Below, in pieces: positions 59,606 to 64,000 of a DNA stretch of 64,000 nucleotides (within the stretch, counting starts at the first letter, position 1; each line of letters starts with the position of its first letter). Source of the DNA: Phenylobacterium sp. GTDB lineage: Bacteria > Pseudomonadota > Alphaproteobacteria > Caulobacterales > Caulobacteraceae. The notes under the pieces were generated by a model. The model was not told the origin of the DNA, did not search any database, and saw only the letters and a program-made list of their open reading frames with translations. Made by a program: the position numbers and the translations under genes. The stretch covers positions 1 through 64,000 of the forward strand of contig NZ_JAUSCJ010000001.1 in assembly GCF_030651185.1 (NCBI RefSeq), written 5' to 3'.

Positions 59606-60070
59606 CTATCTCGGCGGCGGAGGCGGTGTAGCTCGCGCCCGCTGCGCCTTGGCGAAGGCTTCGGTTGCCGCGGTGGTGGATTCCGGGCCGGTAATCTCCG
59701 GGCCTGCAATATCGCGCGCACGGCCGGCGAAGGCCTCGGTTCCGGTCAGAGACCAGGTTCCGGGCGCGGTCTCGCGGGTCAGCTCCGCACCGGCCATTTC
59801 AAGCTCGGCGGCCGCGCGGCCAAAGGCCGGCAGCGGGCGCACGTCGGCGGGTACGGGGGGAATGTCGGCGAAGGTCGGATAGGCGCGGCTGGCGCGCGCC
59901 TTGGCCGCGACCTCGGCCGCGATGGGCGAGGCCGGGTCCACCGACGCGGTGGCGAAGGGGTTGGAGACCGCGCAGCCGCTGAGCATCGCGGCGCCACAGG
60001 CGCAGAGCAGCAGGCTCGTCCGCAGAGGTTCCAAGCGACTCATCACGAAAAGTCTAGGCGACGCGTTCAT
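59606..60070 (-). CDS. Putative lipoprotein, 154 aa
   Basis: Not recognised. Near the N-terminus lies RTSLLLCACGAAMLSGCAVS, a lipoprotein signal with lipobox LSGC. The mature part is a small Ala/Pro-rich protein (AYPTFADIPPVPADVRPLP) ending in a run of prolines, so it is probably a flexible periplasmic or envelope protein. The start is uncertain: ATG 60070 (MNASPRL) or ATG 60043 (MSRLEPL). The longer frame to 60490 runs antisense to phaC and is rejected. It is divergent from phaC. Confidence 0.65.
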   Translation of the reverse strand: MNASPRLFVMSRLEPLRTSLLLCACGAAMLSGCAVSNPFATASVDPASPIAAEVAAKARASRAYPTFADIPPVPADVRPLPAFGRAAAELEMAGAELTRETAPGTWSLTGTEAFAGRARDIAGPEITGPESTTAATEAFAKAQRARATPPPPPR

Positions 60071-60155
60071 CTTGGCGCTGGTCTTATGCCATGATTGCTT
60101 CGGGCGAAAGAGCGCGAGCGCCAAGCCCGCAAGACAAACCTGGGAGAAGACGGTC

Positions 60156-62189
60156 ATGAGCAAACAGCCGACCAAGACCAAGGCCGACAAGGCCAGGGCG
60201 TCGGATAAGGCCAAGACCGGCCCTGGCAAGACCAAGACCAAGGCCGCCAAGAGCGCAGCCCCCAAGGTGAAGACGCCCAAACCGGCGCCCGAAGCCCCTC
60301 GCGCCGAGGCGCCGAAGCGGGAAGCCCCGCCCCCCGAAGCACCGCGCATGACGATGAACCCCGCCGCCGTCGCGGCCTTCGGCGCCAGCCTCGACCTCCC
60401 GCAGCCGCAGCTCAACGCCGAACAGCGGGAGATGATGGAGAAGCTGTCGGCGAACCTGGCCCGCGCCGCATTGACCGCCCAGGGCGCCATCGCCGAGGCG
60501 GCCCTGCGCCAGGCCGAACGCCCGGCCGCCCTGCAGCCCGACCCCTTCCACGTGGCCCCTGCCCTGACCGATGTGATGGGCCGGTTGGCCTCCCAGCCCG
60601 ACCGCCTGGTCAGGGCTCAGGCCGACCTGTTCCAGCGCTATCTGGAACTCTGGCAAACGGCCGCGCGCCGCGCCGGGGGCGAAACCGTCGAACCCACCGT
60701 GACGCCCGCCAAGGGCGACAAGCGCTTCGCCGACCCCGACTGGAGCGACAACCCGGTCTTCGACGTGATCAAGCAGTCCTACCTGCTGACCTCCAACTGG
60801 CTGAACGCCCTGGTCTCCGAGGTCGACGGCGTCGATCCGATGACCAAGCGCCGGGTCGAGTTCTTCATGAAGATGCTGACCGACGCCTTCTCGCCGTCGA
60901 ACTTCCTGGTCTCCAACCCGGCCGCCCTGCGCGAGGCGATGTCGACCCAGGGGCAGAGCCTGCTGCAGGGTATGGAGAACTTCGCCGCCGACCTGACGCG
61001 GGGCGGCGGCCAGCTGGCCATCAGCCAGACCGACTACGAGATGTTCAAGATCGGCGAGAACGTCGCCACCGCCCCGGGCAAGGTCGTCTTCCAGAACGAG
61101 GTGCTGCAGCTGCTGCAGTTCAATCCGACCACGGAGACGGTGTTCGAGATCCCGCTGGTGATCTTCCCGCCCTGGATCAACAAGTTCTATATCCTCGACC
61201 TGCGCCCCGAAAACTCGATGATCCGCTGGCTGACCGACCAGGGGATCACGGTCTTCGTCGCCTCCTGGGTCAACCCGGACGTCGAGTTGGCCGCCAAGAC
61301 CTTCGAAGACTACATGCAGCAGGGCATCTACGAGGGCACCGCGGCGGCCATGAGGCAGGCCGGCGTCGATCAGGTGAACACCGTCGGCTACTGCATCGGC
61401 GGCACCCTGCTCTCCTCCACCCTGGCCCACATGGCGGCCAAGGGGGACAAGCGGATCGCCTCGGCCACCTTCTTCGCCGCCCAGCAGGACTTCGCCGAGG
61501 CCGGCGACCTGCTGCTGTTCACCAACGAGGACTGGATCGGCGACCTGGAAAAGCAGATGGACGCCGCCGGCGGCGTGCTGTCGGGCCAGGCCATGGCCGA
61601 GACCTTCAACTCCCTGCGGGCCAACGACCTGATCTGGTCGTTCTTCGTGAACAACTACCTGATGGGCAAGGAGCCCAAGCCCTTCGACCTGCTGTTCTGG
61701 AACTCCGACCAGACCCGCATGCCCAAGGCCCTGCACCTGTTCTACCTGCGCAAGTTCTACGGCGAGAACGCCTTGGCCAAGGGCGAGCTGGTGATGGACA
61801 ACATCAAGCTCGACCTCTCGAAGGTGAAGACCCCGGTCTACGTCCAATCGTCGAAGGAAGACCACATTGCGCCCGCCCGCTCGGTCTATCGCGGCGCCAA
61901 GCTGTTTGGTGGGCCGGTCACCTTCACCCTGGCCGGATCGGGTCATATCGCCGGCGTGATCAATGCGCCGGTGGCCAACAAGTACCAGCACTGGACCAAC
62001 AGCGACCTGCCCGGCTCCGTCGAGCAGTGGATGGAACAGGCCAAGGAAACCCCCGGCTCCTGGTGGCCGCACTGGGCGGTCTGGCTGAAGGCCAAGTCCG
62101 GCGGCATGGTCCCGGCCCGCGACCCCACCAAGGGCCCCTTCAAGCCGCTGGAGGACGCGCCGGGGTCCTATGTGAAGGTGAAGTCCTAG
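60156..62189 (+). CDS. phaC: Class I polyhydroxyalkanoate synthase with basic H1-like N-terminal tail
   Basis: 677 residues, about 80-90 more than typical PhaC1. It polymerises 3-hydroxyacyl-CoA on the granule surface. The lipase-like box is GYCIGGT, with catalytic Cys413; Asp569 (SKEDHIAP) and His597 (GSGHIAGV) complete the triad by my count. The N-terminal PhaC domain has WSDNPVFDVIKQSYLLTSNWL. Residues 2-65 are an unusual Lys/Ala/Pro tail with repeated KTK and PKAxAP-like units, resembling histone H1 or the tails of PhaF/PhaM phasins. ATG 60156 follows gggagaag. No phaA, phaB or phasin lies in this window. Its stop interlocks with the next gene on CTAG. Confidence 0.93.
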   Translation: MSKQPTKTKADKARASDKAKTGPGKTKTKAAKSAAPKVKTPKPAPEAPRAEAPKREAPPPEAPRMTMNPAAVAAFGASLDLPQPQLNAEQREMMEKLSANLARAALTAQGAIAEAALRQAERPAALQPDPFHVAPALTDVMGRLASQPDRLVRAQADLFQRYLELWQTAARRAGGETVEPTVTPAKGDKRFADPDWSDNPVFDVIKQSYLLTSNWLNALVSEVDGVDPMTKRRVEFFMKMLTDAFSPSNFLVSNPAALREAMSTQGQSLLQGMENFAADLTRGGGQLAISQTDYEMFKIGENVATAPGKVVFQNEVLQLLQFNPTTETVFEIPLVIFPPWINKFYILDLRPENSMIRWLTDQGITVFVASWVNPDVELAAKTFEDYMQQGIYEGTAAAMRQAGVDQVNTVGYCIGGTLLSSTLAHMAAKGDKRIASATFFAAQQDFAEAGDLLLFTNEDWIGDLEKQMDAAGGVLSGQAMAETFNSLRANDLIWSFFVNNYLMGKEPKPFDLLFWNSDQTRMPKALHLFYLRKFYGENALAKGELVMDNIKLDLSKVKTPVYVQSSKEDHIAPARSVYRGAKLFGGPVTFTLAGSGHIAGVINAPVANKYQHWTNSDLPGSVEQWMEQAKETPGSWWPHWAVWLKAKSGGMVPARDPTKGPFKPLEDAPGSYVKVKS

Positions 62190-62764
62190 TCGGGCACGTT
62201 CGCCCACCCGGCCAGCAGGCTGAAGCTGGCCTTGTCGATCTCGATCCAGCATCCGCCGCCGGGGTGCTGGGGCTTGTCCTGCTGGCCGATGGCGACGCCC
62301 TGCAGGTGGGCCATCAGCAGCTCGCCGACCCCGCCATGGGCGACCACGACGATGTCGCCGCGGGTGGGCTCATCCCGGGCCAGGCGGCGCATGGCGGTGA
62401 CGATGCGGTCCTGGGCGTGGCGGGCGGTCTCCCAGCCGCGCACGCTCTCGTCAGGTTTGCCGAAGAACTCGGCGACCACCTCCCAGAACTCCGGCGGCGC
62501 GATGTAGCCGGTGGCCGAGCGGTCGTTCTCACCGAGCTCCGGATCGATGCGGTGCGGCACGCCCAGCCGCCGGGCGATGATCGCACCGCCGTCGAGGGCC
62601 TTCTGCTCGCGGCTCGACCAGACGGCGGTCACCGCCCCGTCCGCCAGGCGCTCGGCGAACAGCTGGGCGCGGCGGCGGCCCACCTCCGACAGGGGCCAGC
62701 GCGGCACCGGCACGGCGGGATCGATGATCACCTGCGGGTGGGTCAGGAAGTAGATGCGGGGCAT
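62186..62764 (-). CDS. Histidine phosphatase-fold protein with altered RHG motif
   Basis: 192 residues of the phosphoglycerate-mutase/histidine-phosphatase superfamily. The C-terminal half keeps the second catalytic His in DIVVVAHGGVGELLM and an Arg in PLSEVGRRRAQLFAERL. The first motif, normally LIRHGE, reads FLTHPQVI, so the usual Arg before the His is replaced by Thr and the Gly after it is Pro. The phosphate pocket may be altered. A Glu-containing ELGENDRSATGYI is the expected acid region. It could still be a phosphatase with odd specificity. Convergent with phaC. Confidence 0.8.
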   Translation of the reverse strand: MPRIYFLTHPQVIIDPAVPVPRWPLSEVGRRRAQLFAERLADGAVTAVWSSREQKALDGGAIIARRLGVPHRIDPELGENDRSATGYIAPPEFWEVVAEFFGKPDESVRGWETARHAQDRIVTAMRRLARDEPTRGDIVVVAHGGVGELLMAHLQGVAIGQQDKPQHPGGGCWIEIDKASFSLLAGWANVPD

Positions 62765-62802
62765 GGCGACTCGCGGTGGTGGGCCGCCAACCTAACCCGC
62801 CC

Positions 62803-63297
62803 TCAGCCCGGCACGAACCGCAGGGCCACGCCATTGTTGCAATAGCGCAGGCCGGTGGGCCTGGGACCGTCGTTGAACACGTGGCCCTGGTGGCCCAGGC
62901 ACTGGGCGCAGTGGTACTCGGTGCGCAGCATGCCGAGGGTGTAGTCGGGCTTCTTGATCAGGCCCCCGCCGATGGAGGTGAAGAAGGAGGGCCAGCCGGT
63001 GCCGCTCTCGAACTTCGCCGTGCTCTTGAACAGCGGCCAGTTGCAACCGGCGCAGACGAAGGTCCCCTTGCGGTGCTCCTTCAGCAAGGGGCTGGTCCCG
63101 GGCCGCTCGGTGTCCTCGTGGCGCAGGACCCGATAGCTGTCGCCGGGCAGCCGCGCCTTCCACTGGGCGTCGGTGAGCTTCTTCCACTTGGGATCGGGGG
63201 CGGCCGGCAGGGCGGCCAGGGCCTTGGCGGCGGGCGCGGTGGCCAGGGTGATGGCGGAGGTGGCCAGGAAACGACGGCGGTCGAGGAGCTGGGTCAT
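62803..63297 (-). CDS. msrB: Exported peptide-methionine (R)-S-oxide reductase
   Basis: 164 residues. An N-terminal twin-arginine-type signal (DRRRFLATSAITLATAPAAKALA) marks it as probably periplasmic, unlike the common cytosolic MsrB. The two zinc pairs are CAGC and CAQC. The active block GTGWPSFFTSIGG is present, and the catalytic Cys lies in RYCNNGVALRFVPG, where most homologues have RYCINSASLRF. The order and spacing are standard. It repairs oxidised methionine in envelope proteins. A msrA partner is not in this window. Confidence 0.92.
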   Translation of the reverse strand: MTQLLDRRRFLATSAITLATAPAAKALAALPAAPDPKWKKLTDAQWKARLPGDSYRVLRHEDTERPGTSPLLKEHRKGTFVCAGCNWPLFKSTAKFESGTGWPSFFTSIGGGLIKKPDYTLGMLRTEYHCAQCLGHQGHVFNDGPRPTGLRYCNNGVALRFVPG

Positions 63298-63330
63298 GTC
63301 AGTCCATACGTGATCGACCGCCGGAAGGTT

Positions 63331-64000
63331 TCAGAGCCCCGCCGCCTCGTCGAGGCCCAGCATCAGGTTCATGTTCTGCACGCAGGCGCCGGACGCCCCC
63401 TTGCCCAGATTATCCAGCAGGGCCACCAGCCGCGCCTGGCCCTCGGCCGGGTTGCCGAACACGAACAGCTTCATGCGGTTGGAGCCGTTCAGGCCCTCGG
63501 GGTCGAGGGTCTTGGTTTCTTGCGCTTCCTCGAGACTGGCGACCTCGACGAACTGTTCGCCCTGATAGCGCTCGGCCAGGACCGCCTGCACCGCCGCCAG
63601 GGTCGGCGTCTTCGGCAAGGACCACAGGTGCAGCGGGATCTCGACGATCATCCCCTGGTGATAGCGGCCGACGGCGGGGGTGAAGATCGGCTTGTGGGCC
63701 AGGCCGCCGCGCGCGGCGATCTCCGGCACATGCTTGTGCGACAGGCCGGTCGCATAGATGCGGTAGGCGACGGCGGTGTAGTCGGCGGCGCTCTCATCCT
63801 CGAACTCGGCGATCATCTGCCGGCCGCCGCCGGAATAGCCGGAGACCGCATTGATGGTGATCGGCTGCTCAGCCGGCAGCAGGCCCGCGTCCACCAGGGG
63901 CCGGATCAGGGCGATGGAGCCTGTCGAATAGCAGCCGGGGTTCGACACCCGCCTGGAGGCGGCGATGGCCTCACGCTGGCCGACGATGGCCTCGGGGAAA
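63331..64000 (-). CDS. argC: N-acetyl-gamma-glutamyl-phosphate reductase, 5' end outside window
   Basis: Only the C-terminal ~223 residues are present; the frame is open to base 64000. It is the NADPH-dependent third step of arginine synthesis. The catalytic Cys is in SNPGCYSTG. AVSGYSGGGRQMIAEFED, the HKHVPEI His motif and GQARLVALLDNLGKGASGACVQNMNLMLG-type C-terminus (split here as NLGKGASGACVQNMN) identify ArgC. Substrate-binding HQGMIVEIPLHL is also present. The ATG at 63948 is internal, not the start. Confidence 0.93.
   Translation of the reverse strand, partial: FPEAIVGQREAIAASRRVSNPGCYSTGSIALIRPLVDAGLLPAEQPITINAVSGYSGGGRQMIAEFEDESAADYTAVAYRIYATGLSHKHVPEIAARGGLAHKPIFTPAVGRYHQGMIVEIPLHLWSLPKTPTLAAVQAVLAERYQGEQFVEVASLEEAQETKTLDPEGLNGSNRMKLFVFGNPAEGQARLVALLDNLGKGASGACVQNMNLMLGLDEAAGL

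Noticed and set aside
60084..62252. A 722-residue minus-strand frame opposite phaC
   Set aside because: Shadow of phaC; repetitive Gly/Leu/Val/His composition, no signal or motif.

Overview
The window is compact, high-GC DNA with strong GC bias at third codon positions, few gaps and many 1-11 bp gene overlaps. The gene content points to an alphaproteobacterium of the family Caulobacteraceae (Phenylobacterium- or Caulobacter-like). The clearest signs are a PopA-like receiver/receiver/degenerate-GGDEF protein, an NDUFS4-type complex I accessory subunit, a CYP153-type P450, a class I PHA synthase, and paired intergenic inverted repeats of the kind known from Caulobacter. It looks like chromosome: I saw no phage, plasmid, transposase or CRISPR. 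The genus is inference.

Layout. 1-5013: a czcCBA-type heavy-metal RND efflux operon, cut at the left edge. 5.3-14.4 kb: metabolic genes (acyl-CoA synthetase, Gfo/Idh/MocA oxidoreductase, HisC, SDR, M61 peptidase, acetyltransferase). 14.4-20.3 kb: an exported metallophosphoesterase, then a shortened KdpD-like kinase and KdpE-like regulator facing a Kup potassium transporter. 20.4-24.3 kb: a damaged stretch, with a hybrid histidine kinase frameshifted near its start and an MFS transporter pseudogene carrying several lesions. 24.4-29.2 kb: TusA, a BrkB-family membrane protein, a PstS-like lipoprotein behind a possible Pho box, an alpha-methylacyl-CoA racemase-type gene and an SDR. 29.3-37.4 kb: popA-like gene, mfd, sdhE, an unknown lipoprotein and recG. 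37.4-41.9 kb: the LPS inner-core operon kdsA-hldE-hldD followed by a DUF3089 gene. 42-49.4 kb: cfa, then cysK-sseA-GNAT, a CYP153 P450, an orphan amino-acid binding protein and a cystathionine beta-lyase. 49.6-54.1 kb: a TonB-receptor remnant, three tRNA genes (Arg-TCT, Pro-TGG, Glu-TTC) and small genes including ndufS4-like and a double cold-shock protein. 54.1-59.6 kb: a leftward operon aminotransferase-hom-glpX-recJ. 59.6-64.0 kb: a lipoprotein, phaC with a basic N-terminal tail, a histidine phosphatase, an exported MsrB and argC, cut at the right edge.

How it fits together. Most of the window is housekeeping. The coherent themes are metal efflux, potassium uptake control (KdpDE-like pair next to kup, no kdpFABC in view), envelope building (Kdo/heptose, cyclopropane lipids), sulfur amino-acid metabolism (cysK, sseA, metC, tusA), DNA repair (mfd, recG, recJ) and hydrophobic-carbon use and storage (CYP153, acyl-CoA ligase, racemase, PHA synthase).

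I did not find a convincing new multi-gene system. The best leads are the histone-H1-like tail on PhaC, the isolated kdpDE/kup arrangement, a terminator-like hairpin with no gene upstream of it (possible small RNA), the multi-lesion decay at 22.8-24.3 kb, and three convergent gene pairs whose stop codons interlock on CTAG.
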